In this document: piece by piece, positions 13,801 to 25,075 of the stretch | How the letters are laid out: each line of letters opens with the position of its first letter | How positions within the stretch are numbered: position 1 is the stretch's first letter | NCBI RefSeq assembly: GCF_022458985.1 | Contig: NC_061779.1 | Coordinates: 12,941,001-13,005,000 of the forward strand | Direction: 5' to 3' | Length of the DNA stretch: 64,000 nucleotides | Origin: Mugil cephalus | Taxonomy: Eukaryota > Chordata > Actinopteri > Mugiliformes > Mugilidae | Notes under the pieces: generated by a model | Seen by the model: only the letters and a program-made list of their open reading frames with translations | Databases searched by the model: none | What the model was told of the DNA's origin: nothing | Program-made: the position numbers and the translations under genes

Positions 13801-14926
13801 CTGCTCTTTTTTTCTACTTATGTGACCATAATCCTTTGTGGGCTTTGCACTTCATAGGTTTTTGTCTTTTATAGCTGACTCCAACCCCTCTCTGTTTGCA
13901 TCAGACTTAAGTACTTCTCTACCCAAGGCAGAGGCTCATCCGCAACCCCCAGTTTTAAGGAGTTTGGAGCATTACATAACATTTTTACTCCTCCGCTCAC
14001 AGATTTTACTAAGACGTCTCTATCTTCTCTTTGAGTTTGGCCGCACAAAACTAGGCGGTTATGTAACAAAAGCCACTTATTTCCAAGAGCAATTCAAAGC
14101 GAGGGATGTATTCGCCAATAGTTCTAGGTTGATATTTGAGCATTGAGGGCAAGTATTGAATACAAGGAAAAAAGGGCCCGTGGTTTCAACTGAATTTTCC
14201 AAAATCAGTTCTAGTGCAGGAGGTCATCACGAAGCAGCAATCTCTGACTGGCTGAAAATCAAGACCTTCCTTGAACAAAATTGACATGTTTAATCCAGAC
14301 CTACTTAGAACAGATCTGCACGTCATAGTCGAATGAGGTCACAGTCATCATCTGTTATGCATGCGAATGTGCGCCAGCCTCTGAGTGGCGCTCCGAGGAT
14401 GTTGTTCATCCGGTTTTATTCTAGTAACATGCTGTTTCTGTGATTGATTCTGCACAGGGGTCTGGCTCCTCAGAACAAACCCGAACTCCAGAAGGTTCTT
14501 GAGAAGAGAAAGAGGGAGCAAGTTCTCAAGGCTCAGAAGGAGGAGCAGGAGGCACACCAGAAGAGGAGCGACCTGGAGATCGAGCTCATGAAAAGGCAAC
14601 AGAAACTAGAGCAGGTGAATTACTCGTATAAGTCAAGTGTCACATTAGACATGCACATTTTTAATGTAGTTCACCTTTCACTGTAGAACACACATTCCTC
14701 CCATTCTGACAGATGACATGCAATTAAGTGTTATCTGAATTACTATAACCCATTCGTGTGGACATTATTATATAATATATATTTTACAATGACTTCATTC
14801 CTGCAGCTGGAACTGGAGCAGCAGAAAAATGAGGAAGAACAGGAGAACACCCCCGAGTTTGTGAAGATGAAGAGCAACCTGCGCAGGACCAAGCAGGAGG
14901 CGGACGAGGAGGAACGTACCACCTAA
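10886..14926 (+). CDS. fam107b: FAM107B (DRR1 family actin-associated protein)
   Basis: Four coding exons: 10,886-10,928, 11,708-11,879, 14,458-14,614 and 14,807-14,926, together 163 aa. Exon 1 adds 29 residues in frame (starting MATMFRYP) before the internal start MAEPDYLDG at 11,752, which alone gives 134 aa, close to the mammalian FAM107B length of about 131. Family hallmarks are the [20 protein letters not shown] block, [19 protein letters not shown], and a long charged coiled coil ([21 protein letters not shown]) ending in [14 protein letters not shown]. The family (DRR1/TU3A and HITS) binds F-actin and acts in stress response and cell growth. Paralogue FAM107A is less likely because the blocks match FAM107B better. 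The donor of exon 2 (GTCAGG) is weak but required by the frame. Confidence 0.92.
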
Positions 14927-15750
14927 AAACCAGCAGGGGTGTCTGGGTCTGGTTGACTGTGCGTGTCTTTGGAGAGCACGGAGGCGTCAGGAGTGTGTGT
15001 ACAAAAGAGAGAGTGTGTTGTGTCTGTGGCGCACGGTGGTGACCTGACCGTGCTCCAACATGAACTTCCTGGCTTTCCCAACCTACCTGTTCCTTCCTGC
15101 AGTGAGGAGAGAGACTTTACAGACTAAAGACCCCCCTCTGTCTGCCTGCAACAGACCGCCAGTACTCACACCCATCCAGCAGCACACAGCACCCCCGCAG
15201 GAGGGACCTAACATGGACATGTTACACGCTTTTCAGTGAGGGCGGGCACGCTTTCCAATAAGCTGTGATGGAGAAACAACCAAACAGGAGTTTTCATCCC
15301 CTCTGTTCACACTTTTTTCTCCACAGCAAGCTGTCATTTCTATTTACTGTTATCGATGTTGTCATTGTCGTTTTATTTTTTTTTTTTTTTTTTTGTTTGT
15401 TCTCATCTTCAGAATCAAAAGGAAAGTGGACACTGGATATGGACTCTCGAAGCTGTGTAATATAAAAGCCAAACACTTGTGCTTTTGTTATTTATGTTTG
15501 TAGCTTTTAGCCCAGGTGTAGGGGTGGACACTTTTAGTCATTCTGTATTTTAGTTTGTCCTACAGCATAGTTCCTGAAACCAGAACAAAGGGAGTGTGTG
15601 GTTGTGCGAGACACTCAAGTTTGCTTCATAATTATATATATTTTTTTGAATTCTAAACATGCCATTTCCTCAGCTAATGCAACGTTCAGCAATAGATGAA
15701 CTCCCAGGCATGAGAGTGACTTTTCTTTATATATTCTGTTGTTTTGTATG

Positions 15751-15756
15751 AATAAA
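15751..15756 (+). terminator. fam107b: fam107b polyadenylation signal
   Basis: AATAAA lies 825 nt after the stop codon, in an AT-rich 3' UTR. It is the first clear hexamer after the stop; another AATAAA-like site follows near 16,019. Confidence 0.65.
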
Positions 15757-15759
15757 AGT

Positions 15760-17030
15760 GTTACTAAATAAATAATTTAAGTTTTCGTTAGGTTGGTCAA
15801 TAAGAATAAGGCCTGGGGTGTGTGATCGGTCTTTGTGTGCTTTTCTGAACAAAGGCTTTGGCAGAATCCAGGAAGTAAAACTACAAAGGTACACGTGTAC
15901 TACACTTGTCATTAATGATTCTATTGACTGGTAGTCCTACGAATATCGGCATAGCTACTGAAACAACTCGGACATGCAACATGGAACTTTATCCCCGCAG
16001 TATTTTCTGTCTAATTGCAATAAAGCCCTAGAATTGGATAACAACAGAAATCAGTTCATCTGAAATGAGTGTTAACTGCAAAACAAGTAAATTTGTATGT
16101 GTAGTGTGCACCCTCACCTGGTTTGTGGATCTCTGAGATATTATGGAAAGAACATAACATAATCCTGTGTTCCTATCCAGAATCTTCTGTTAAATAAATC
16201 CAATTTTAATTTTAACCCTTCCACTTTATTTTATTCATTTATTATTTTATGTTTGACATGTTTGCTGTGTTAGTCATATAACAATATTTATAATAGCGGG
16301 GCAGTTTGCCTATTGAGCCATCGCTGTAATAAGCTCAGTTTATGTACTTTGGAACTGATGTTGATTTTACTCAGACTGTAACACAAGCCTAGATATTAAG
16401 TATAGTTAGATGGGGTCAGTAGGTTTCCAGTGATATATTTACATATCAGGAAAGTAGCACAAATTGTGTTATATAGTATGTGCACTATATACAGCAATCG
16501 GTCATTTGATTCATTTCAGAGTGGCAACTTATATTTCAGTGTAGTATATTTAATGTTTGGTACATATTGCATTTAATTTTAATTAAATTTTTTAAATAAT
16601 TTTCATTGTTTGCCATCGTGCAAGCTTTATGGTAGCAAGACGAAGAGCTTAAAACAGCGACAACAGAGCAGCAGACTAATATCCGTTTTGGTAAATAAAA
16701 CAGAATAACAAACACTGGCAGAAAGCTGGCAAATATGTGACCATTTCACAGGTATTAAAGGGTTTAGGAACTGTGCTAAACTTATTCAGATTATAGCTTT
16801 TACCAAACTCAAAACAGAAATCAACATAAATGTAACGATGTAGTTTCAGCTAGATTTGATACTTTCCCCATTTTTTCCACTCTGGTTTCTACAAATCTAA
16901 AAATCCAAATAATTATTTTACGTGTGATATAATCACAATCCTCAATCAATAATCTTCACCGGTGGGGGGCAGTGCAGCGCCGCTAATAACACCAGCGAAG
17001 AAGAATTCCACCTTCTCATCAGTAAGCGAC
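15760..17030. other. Intergenic spacer between fam107b and gcsh
   Basis: AT-rich spacer with no gene seen. The last 80 bases become GC-rich ('ggtggggggcagtgcagcgccgc' region near 16,962-16,984), which fits a TATA-less housekeeping promoter for gcsh. Confidence 0.6.
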
Positions 17031-17034
17031 TAAG

Positions 17035-18776
17035 ATGGCTGCCTCTAGACTCTTCCGCTCCCTGTCTTCCAACTTTTCTACAGTTTTGCCTTTACTTGCC
17101 CGCTCGACGCCGCCTTCCCCGCTGCAGTTGGCATCTAAACCCTATCTCAGAAGGACACTAGCCTCTTCCAGCCGATTATTAGCAGGTACTGCGCCGTGGA
17201 TGTCGTTTAGGGGGGCGTGTGAGCTGACATTTTTGGTAGCGAGATGGTAACATTAGCTAGAGAGAAGGACGCGATAGCAGACTCTGCTGCTCGTCCTTCT
17301 GGTTCTTCCTTTGTTGTGCTCGTTAAGGATCACAAATTCATCTATATGATCTCGCTCTGTTGTGCTATCTTGCAGCACTTAAATTCACAGACAAGCACGA
17401 ATGGATTCGAGTGGAGGACGCAGGAATTGGAACTGTCGGTATCAGCAATTATGCACAAGTAAGTTCACTCCCGTGGCTCGCAAATATTTGTGGCACATAA
17501 ACACACACGCACGCGCACACACTGAACGTGCGAGTTATTTCCTACCTTTGACCTTGCTTTCGGGCACCCGCAGGAGGCTCTGGGAGATGTAGTTTACTGT
17601 GGACTGCCAGAGGTGGGGACACAGCTGGCTCAGCAAGGTATGAAGTTCAATGCACACTTGATTATTAATGTGAAGACGTCTGAAGAAAACTCTGCTTGTT
17701 CAGACTTTATACCAGGAAATACTAATAATCTAATTTAAATAGAATTATGAAATTCTGTGTAATCTTATCCTTGTTTAGTCAGATGATCTTTACTTGCTAA
17801 TCGTGTGATTTGTGTATAGGTATTTCATTAGTCAGTTTTGTTAATGCATCAAAAATTTCTTAAAAAATTAGTATTACTTGAATAGGTTTTTTATAACAGC
17901 TCGTATGGACTCGTTTTTTAACAATGCATGCATCAGCTATAAAGCAGTTTATATACTTGATAATGTTATGTTTACCTCTTGCTAAGTATAATGATGAGAA
18001 ATACGTTGTTAATATCTGACATCTGTATAGCCGCAGAATGAGTTTTGAGCCTGAAGTGTTAAGGATAAGCGAGACTTTATTTCTGACATCTGTTGCCGCA
18101 GATGAGTTTGGAGCTCTGGAAAGTGTAAAGGCCGCAAGCGAGCTTTATTCTCCTTTGACTGGAGAAGTTGTAGAGGTCAATACACTATTGACAGACAACC
18201 CCAGTCTGGTCAACAAATCATGTTATAAAGATGGTAAGCACTCCCATCAAATACATCGTCTAGTGTGTGGAGAAGCCAAGCAAAAATGTACTTTGTGTTG
18301 ATGTGGAGAGCTTGAACAGGTGCAGCTTGTTACTAAAATACTGTTAATATTATCTTTGGAACAGGTTGTTCTCGCGAAAAGGAATCTGTTAAGTTTGAGG
18401 AGTCATGAAAAATATCTGTATGCTTTTCCAAATAAATGCTCTCCTTGAACTTTTTCCCAAAAACAAACTGATTGCAAACTTGAAACATGCTGATTAAAAA
18501 AAGTAACTCACTGGAGGGTACCATGTTTGGACAGTAGATGGCAGTAATGTCACATAAGTCTGACTAAACCTATAGCTGTAGTATAAATTCATTGAATTAT
18601 ATTTCCCACCATTTTGATTATTTTGTTTGTGACAAAAAAAAATCCTTAGAGCACATTCTGTATCTTTCCAACAAATTCATACCAGACTTTTAGCTATTTC
18701 TCACAGACAGCAATAGCTTAATTTAACAGGCAAATATAAAAATCCACTTAAAAAATTACAAAAAGGGTAAGTTGGG

Positions 18777-18807
<31 letters not shown>

Positions 18808-19426
18808 GGCAAGCACTCTTCTTGCCCCAGTTGTTCATTGCATGAATATCGTCTGCTATCATTACAAGATAATTAACTGTGAGCACTAAGATGGAACAAG
18901 CATATCGTTCACCTTTCATAACACAAGCAGCTCCGGCGTCTACCAGAAAAGCCTCCAATACTGGAGTGTGAAAGCTTAGCAGTCATGCATAATTTCAATA
19001 AATGATGTGTGTTAAATAAAGTGTATTCAACAATATCTTAATACAGAAAGTGTAAATTATAGTTCAGATAGTTGGTGGGGTCATTTTACCTGGAAAATGG
19101 CCATCGCCCCATACTTCTGTCTTTTATTTTTCCAGACTGACTCATGATGTTGAGATTAAAGCTCTATGGGGTTCATACCATTTGTTGCAGCATTTGTTGT
19201 TCTTAGTAGTGCTGAATGTGATTCATAGTGACCTAAAACCTTTGCACAGAAGTTGATTTTACTTGTAATAAATGGGCTAAACTATCCTTGTCTGGCATTT
19301 TAACAATATTTTAATCTATTTACAACAGGTTGGTTGATGAAGATGACTATTGCCAACCCAGCTGAGCTTGACGCGCTAATGGATGAAACGGCATACGAGA
19401 GATACATCCGCTCCATTGAGGACTAA
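17035..19426 (+). CDS. gcsh: Glycine cleavage system H protein, mitochondrial
   Basis: Five exons: 17,035-17,185, 17,376-17,458, 17,574-17,637, 18,102-18,233 and 19,329-19,426; 175 aa, matching the usual vertebrate length of about 173. The first 45-50 residues are rich in Arg, Ser and Leu without acidic residues, typical of a mitochondrial presequence. The mature part begins near [15 protein letters not shown]. The lipoyl attachment loop is [15 protein letters not shown], with Lys109 as the modified residue by family alignment. The protein shuttles the aminomethyl group between the P, T and L proteins in the matrix. The C-terminus ([19 protein letters not shown]) is intact. All junctions are GT-AG and in frame. 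Intron 4 carries a 27-base T run (18,777-18,803). The protein looks complete and functional. Confidence 0.97.
18777..18803 (+). repeat. Poly(T) run of 27 in gcsh intron 4
   Basis: Uninterrupted T27 on the plus strand. It may be the poly(A) tail of a minus-strand retroposed fragment, but no body of an element is recognisable next to it. Confidence 0.9.
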
Positions 19427-19834
19427 CCTAATACTTCTGTGTTATGCTCCCTCTCCCTTTTCAAACACTGCTGACAGGGAGACGCACTAGACTTGCCAGT
19501 CAATTACAACGCAGTGTTTAGCATCCACCAGTGGAGCTCTGTAGCTCCAGATCGCCGACCTGACAGTGTTGTAGAGCTGTGAACTTTAGGCATCCTTTAT
19601 CTACAGTCACAGACTGACTTTAGCAGACCTGCCAGTCTGCCTTGACTAAACACCCAGTTTTCAGTTTGTGCAGCCTCAAGCAGATGATACTGAGGCTCCC
19701 AGTCGATAGAATAGTTTCCAAGCATTTCAATCAAAGTTTAATTCCTTTCTAGGACACTGTTAGACTTAAAGCACTTTGGTCTGCACTGCATGTGTGACAG
19801 TTAAACTGTGGACATGGGACCTGTATGTTGAAAA

Positions 19835-19840
19835 AATAAA
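19835..19840 (+). terminator. gcsh: gcsh polyadenylation signal
   Basis: AATAAA 408 nt after the gcsh stop codon, followed by a T-rich stretch (19,860-19,868). It is the last hexamer before the convergent gene. Confidence 0.75.
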
Positions 19841-19871
19841 CATTTCCTTACACGTCCTTTCTTTTTTGTCA

Positions 19872-19877
19872 TTTATT
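19872..19877 (-). terminator. Polyadenylation signal of the cryptochrome-like gene
   Basis: TTTATT on the plus strand reads AATAAA on the minus strand, 256 nt after the stop codon of the convergent gene. It lies only about 35 bases from the gcsh signal, so the two 3' ends nearly touch or overlap. Confidence 0.6.
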
Positions 19878-20132
19878 TATATGCTTTTTCTTTAATGACA
19901 CCTTGTGTAACATCATTTAAATAACCCCTAACTGGAAAACCTAAACCAAAGGTCAGTACAAAAGGCTGAAAAAATTCCTTAGTGTCTTAACTTACGTTGT
20001 ACATTCATTATTAAAAAATAAGCATTTTTTGCAATTTTCTTGCATACTTTTGTTCACGCTATAAATTTAGAGAAATTATCTCTCTGTCCAAGTCTTTCAG
20101 TTCACAGTAAATAAGATGTCCTTGCATCATCT

Positions 20133-23100
20133 TTACCCTATTACGTTTCTTGACCTCTGGGTAGAGTTTAGGGAACTGACGGCACCACCAGGCACTATCG
20201 AGTATCTGTCCTTGGTTGTTGGAGTTCGTCTGGCCCTGCCCCTGCCCTGAGACGAAGGAGTAGTGGGGAGCCCCTCCATTTTGCGATAATTACTCTCCAA
20301 CCTCTCCTTTCTTTGCGCTCCCTCATAGAGTACACTGGCAGTAAAGTCCCTCTCATTGAGAAAGGCGATGGTCTCGTCCCTCTTGCGGCTCACATACCCT
20401 TTTAGAACAGCGTTGTAGGGGTTTGATGCCGCGTCTGCGTCCGGATCTTCCAGCTGGTGTTTGAATTCCATGCGGGTGATAACAGGCAAGAGGAACTGCT
20501 TCCCTTCCTCCACCACAGCGCCATCCCTGTGCGATAACCCCAGAGCCTCTGAGACCAGGCGCGGGGGCAAAGGCACCATGTCACAGCCTGAGCGCTTGTC
20601 CACATAATGTTGAAACTCTTGACGTACCAAAGCCACATCTTGCAGAGACTGATTCCTCTGCTTCTCTAGGTCTGTAACTATTCTCTCAGGATACGTCTGG
20701 CCCAACACCACACCTAAAAAGTGAGGACAGAAGAAACAGTGTTTTAAGGTAAGGAAGTCTATGTTGTATGTAGAATGACTGAAAAACGGATAACCTTGTG
20801 ATAGATTGCTGACCTGCTCGCCGCAGCATTGACGCAGGACATTTCCAAGGTTTGTGAACGAGGTCCTCAGGCAGATCTTTAAGTTCAGGACACCATTTCC
20901 TGACATAGTCGCCGTTGGGGTCACAGGTCATTGCTGCATCAACGGGATGCATGACAAAGTTCCAGTGATCCAAGCCACACATGCCCCCATTCTGCCACAT
21001 CATAGCATCTATGGCAACATCTGCATCCACCAGGGTGTCCTAAACACAGGTAAGTGTTGGTCAGAGGGCAGTACTTTTGTGATGTCTATGTGACGGGAGT
21101 GATGCCTATCCAGCTACACATCTCACCTGGAACCAGCGATATCCCTCTTGCCAAGGCAGATGGAGATAGGCTATGAGGAAAGATGCAACCACGTGTCTCA
21201 TGTAGTTGTTCATCCAGCCTGTCAGCCACAGCTGCCTCATGGCCGCGTCCACCAGAGGGTAGCCCGTTTTACCTCGCTGCCATGCCTTGAGGTGTCCACG
21301 GTCGTTGCTCCACCGCAAAGCCTGTAAATACAAGTGGTCAATCAATATCACAAATTTTCACTGCAAACAACTGAAGTGCTGAATTCTATAATGTATATGA
21401 ATGTGCAAACAGCATGTTTGCTTCTAAATTCAACCTTATATGGAGGTCTGAGGGATTCCCAGGGGAGGTCGGGGAAGAGCGTTAGCTGCCAGTAAGCCAA
21501 ATCTCTCCACGCGAGCTTGCGCTGAAACTTTGGGGATCGGCACCGTGCTCCTTTTGCATCCCACAACAGCCATCGTGGACTGAGCTGACCAAAGTGAATG
21601 TATGGAGACAGGCAGCTGGTGTTTGGAGCATCTGCCCTGCCTGATTCTTTTTCATACCTATACACGCCTGCAAAAAGTGGAAGCAATTGTACGGTGCTGT
21701 TCAGTGCTACAGTTCTTAACATTCCTCCAAATGCAGTTCACAGTGTTCGTTCGAGATGTCTCACCATCATGAAGAAAGGCCTCTAAGTGGGCATGTGCTC
21801 CTTCTTCGCTAAAATCCCAGGACTTTCTGATGTTGGCTGCCCAGTCAATCTGAAAAATATTGAGGATGCCATGTTAAACTAGTCTTAACTGTATTTGTTT
21901 AGAAGACATTGTTATAATGTTCTCACTAACCACTGTGCCATCCTTCCTGCGGGGCATGCGCGCCAGGCCTAGCGTGTCCAAAGGGACACCCTGTGGCCAG
22001 TGGGCAGGTGTGGGGAGAGACCCTGGAGGGTCCAAGGGAACCCCTATTGCCGACCCCGGGTTCTGTCTGCAGCAGCTCATGAAGTGAGACACTGAACCTA
22101 TTCCTGCAACACAGAAGAAAAAAAAATAGGCTTTATTGCAATTTAGCCTGCTTTGCAAGACAAACTTTAAACACAAATACTTTAGCAAGTTTAGCGGCAA
22201 ATTCACTTAATTGTGACTAACCTCGGAGGCCCACACCCTCTGTGGTGACAGAGTAAGGGTCTCTGAGACAGTAAGAGTGGAACATCCTGCATTCAACACC
22301 ATTTTTCTGCAGAGCTGCAACCACCATATCATCCCTCTCCTTCAGCCAGGGCTCGTACAAGGCATTGGCAAGCACTGTTCTTGCCCCAGTCTCCTTTATA
22401 AGCTCCTTAAGTGTTTGCAGTGAAGATCCAACCTCACTGCCCTCTCCATTTGCTTTGAGAAAAACAAGATGGCTGCCAATACGCTCTAGGGATAGAGCAA
22501 AGCAAGACAAGGCCTGATGGAACCAGTATTTACCTGTTAAAAAGGGAGGACACGATAAGACATAAGTTGGGACACGTGCATAATAATTATCTTTACCTGA
22601 ATGGAAGAACTTTATGGATTTCATTAATCACTGATTTGTTGGGCAACTTACAAGCTCCACCCATTGCCACGGTAATTCCTGGTCCCTCCTCTTCTTCAGG
22701 GCTCCAGATGAAGACAGGGATAACAGGTGCACCCACCTCCAGTGATCCCAAGAGTGCAGGGTTATCACACAGCCGCAAATCCCTCCTGAACCACAGCAAT
22801 ACCGGCGGAGGGGCTGATGGAGAACCAGGCAAACCTACAAGCTGTTTACCTTTTCGCCGCTGCCGTCTATTCTTAGATCGTTTTGATTTCTCTGACTGAT
22901 TCACATCTCCCTCACCCATGCTCAGGTTACTGTTTCCTGCTGCATCTTGCTCCCAAAATGAGGCAGGCTGTCCGGAGACACACACGGTCTGACCTGTCCC
23001 AGGGGTCTGCTTATTATTTCTGTCAAGATGTGCACTCTTCTGAAGCTCCATTTCTTGGAGAGGTGAACTTTCCTTGCCCCAGGGTCCACTTTGAACCAAA

Positions 23101-25075
23101 TGCGTATTTTTTCTCCTGTCAAGTACATCTGCTTCCTGGCTGCTTCGATGAGACTCGGATGCTGAATCCAGCTGAATGGAGCTGCTCTTATTGGCTCTGT
23201 TTCCAGGCTGCAGGAGTTGGGACTCTTGGCTGGGCATTGACAGCTGTCGATCTTTCATTTCCAGAAGAGAGAGAGCCAAAGCAAGTTCCAGTTCATCATC
23301 TTCCATCTAGAATTTAATTAAGACAACTCGTTATGATCATTACATTTAAAACCAACATTTAGTTGTTCAACAAAGTTAAAATGGCAGGAATTATACAATA
23401 GCTACATAACTGTGAGTTAGTGGTTAGAGCACCAGCTTTGGGACCATAAGGTCACTGGTTCATTCCCTTCTATGTTCATGACTGAAGTTAATTGTGCAAG
23501 CATCTAAAATACCTCCTACTACTCCCCAGACTCTATGCATTTGCAGAGATCAAATTTATTATATCTGTGCAAAATCTGGGTTGCTATTGGAGAAAGCAAT
23601 ACACTAACCGTTTTCTATGTTATTTGACTAAGTTTAATGTCGTTCATGTTTTTTGTAGAGACCTAAATGTTTCCACTTATTCAAGCTGAGAAGCTCAAAT
23701 GAGAGGTTGTGTGCAGTCAGATGTCAATTTACCAAACACATTATTGGGAACAGCATACCAACAATGGGAAGGGCCACGCAGTTGAATCAACAGCTTTTTA
23801 ACGCAATGTAACACTGCCACCCGATTGGCTAGTTTTATTGGAAATAAAAGTGCCTGTTGAGTTTATACTCGAATTTTTTTTTAATACCAGGCTAGTGCTG
23901 CTGATAATTGTATGAATATATGGGATTAGTTTATGCGCATAGTTTAGTAAATACTTTATTAAGTACTTCCTGTCATTGTTAGTAAAACTCTGCATTAACC
24001 TGTGCAGAAGGATAATCAGCGAGAGTATGACAGGTGTGAGTAGCAATGACATAACTCAACATCAGCGCCATTTTGCATTAGCTAATCGGTATTTTTTATT
24101 TATTTTCGTAAACAATAATATCACTATTATTCTCTCATGTTTCAGAGCTAAGTTGTCAAATGTTATCTTTGTCATATGTGAAACAAAAAAAAATGTAAGT
24201 GACAGTTGTAAATATCAAAATAAAACAATGGCAATTGGTAACTTACTAGCTAGTAACGTTACTAGTTACGTCAGGTGTTTTGCTAATTGGTTACCCACAA
24301 GAACTTCACTCACACATTTAATTTTGGGTTTATTTATCTCCGCTAATAGTAATAGCCAGCAGGTTAACTTTTTTAAAAAACTGTAATTATAAAAACGCAT
24401 ATTTATTTTTGTTTGTTTATATATTTATTTATTTATTTTTAGCGGGGCTAATGTGAAGTGTTTTTGAAGTTAATGTATTAGTATATCAATGTCATGAAGA
24501 TCAAATTTTTTTAAAACAAACACGATTTTCAGGACAAAACTTGAGTGCGCATTTGTAGAAGGCGTGGTTACGGCACTGCTATTTCACCTAGCAACAAAAA
24601 ATACTAATTCCTGATTGGCTGATAAATCGTTTGCCCAAGCAGAGCAGTCTAACTTCGCTTCATCTAATCACAGATAACTAAACTCATCTCTTTTATATAC
24701 AGGCTATGTTACAAATGTGCGACAAGTTTTATCACTTCTCAGTATGAGAAATGTCATGTGTGCATATTGAGTTGCATGTGTCAGAATTGAGAGCCCTTTA
24801 ATAATTAACCACAACAATTAACTGAGGTGTACACTTGTATCAATAAAGATCTCACTGACCTTGGAGAAATATTCCTTGTAGATGGAGGTGAGGATGCAGT
24901 GCAGCTGGCTGTTGGCTGTGGACAGAGGCCGGATGAGGGACGGGAACTGTGAGCGGGTCTCCTGGTGCCCCATTATGGACACACACATCGCAAAGAACCC
25001 CTCTGGATCCTCTCGACCCACCAGCACGTCCTTTAACATCTCTGTCACCACGGAATGAGCAGCGGATGGAGGCAT
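20133..25075 (-). CDS. UIM-containing plant-like cryptochrome/photolyase
   Basis: Nine exons on the minus strand: 24,860-25,075, 22,652-23,306, 22,222-22,533, 21,931-22,103, 21,765-21,849, 21,435-21,667, 21,127-21,321, 20,814-21,039 and 20,133-20,713. All junctions are GT-AG and the 891-codon frame is open. Residues 1-72 are an unrecognised domain. Residues 74-88 (EDDELELALALSLLE) fit the ubiquitin-interacting motif. A low-complexity linker ends in a basic cluster, KSKRSKNRRQRRKGK (about 211-225). The photolyase homology region starts near 240 (PPVLLWFRRDLRLCDNPAL). The FAD region shows SCLSPYIHFGQLSPR, GKTGYPLVDAAMRQL and NNYMRHVVASFL. Trp-triad positions are present in HLKAW, LPWQEG and DAMMW. 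The residue facing flavin N5 is Asp (codon 21,007-21,009), as in plant cryptochromes. It is not the vertebrate Cry1/2, 6-4 photolyase or Cry-DASH type. It is probably a flavin blue-light receptor or divergent photolyase in the nucleus. Confidence 0.88.
23405..23470 (+). repeat. tRNA-derived SINE fragment in cryptochrome intron 1
   Basis: An A-box-like element (TTAGTGGTTAGAGCA, about 23,418-23,432) and a B-box-like element (GGTTCATTCCC, 23,457-23,467) sit at tRNA-like spacing. There is no acceptor stem or full cloverleaf, so it is a tRNA-related SINE head and not a tRNA gene. Confidence 0.6.

Noticed and set aside
22883-23317. 144-codon plus-strand open frame
   Set aside because: It is the antisense shadow of cryptochrome exon 2, which has clear coding evidence on the minus strand.
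23405-23470. tRNA gene
   Set aside because: A- and B-box-like motifs are present but there is no acceptor stem or complete cloverleaf; it is better explained as a SINE remnant.
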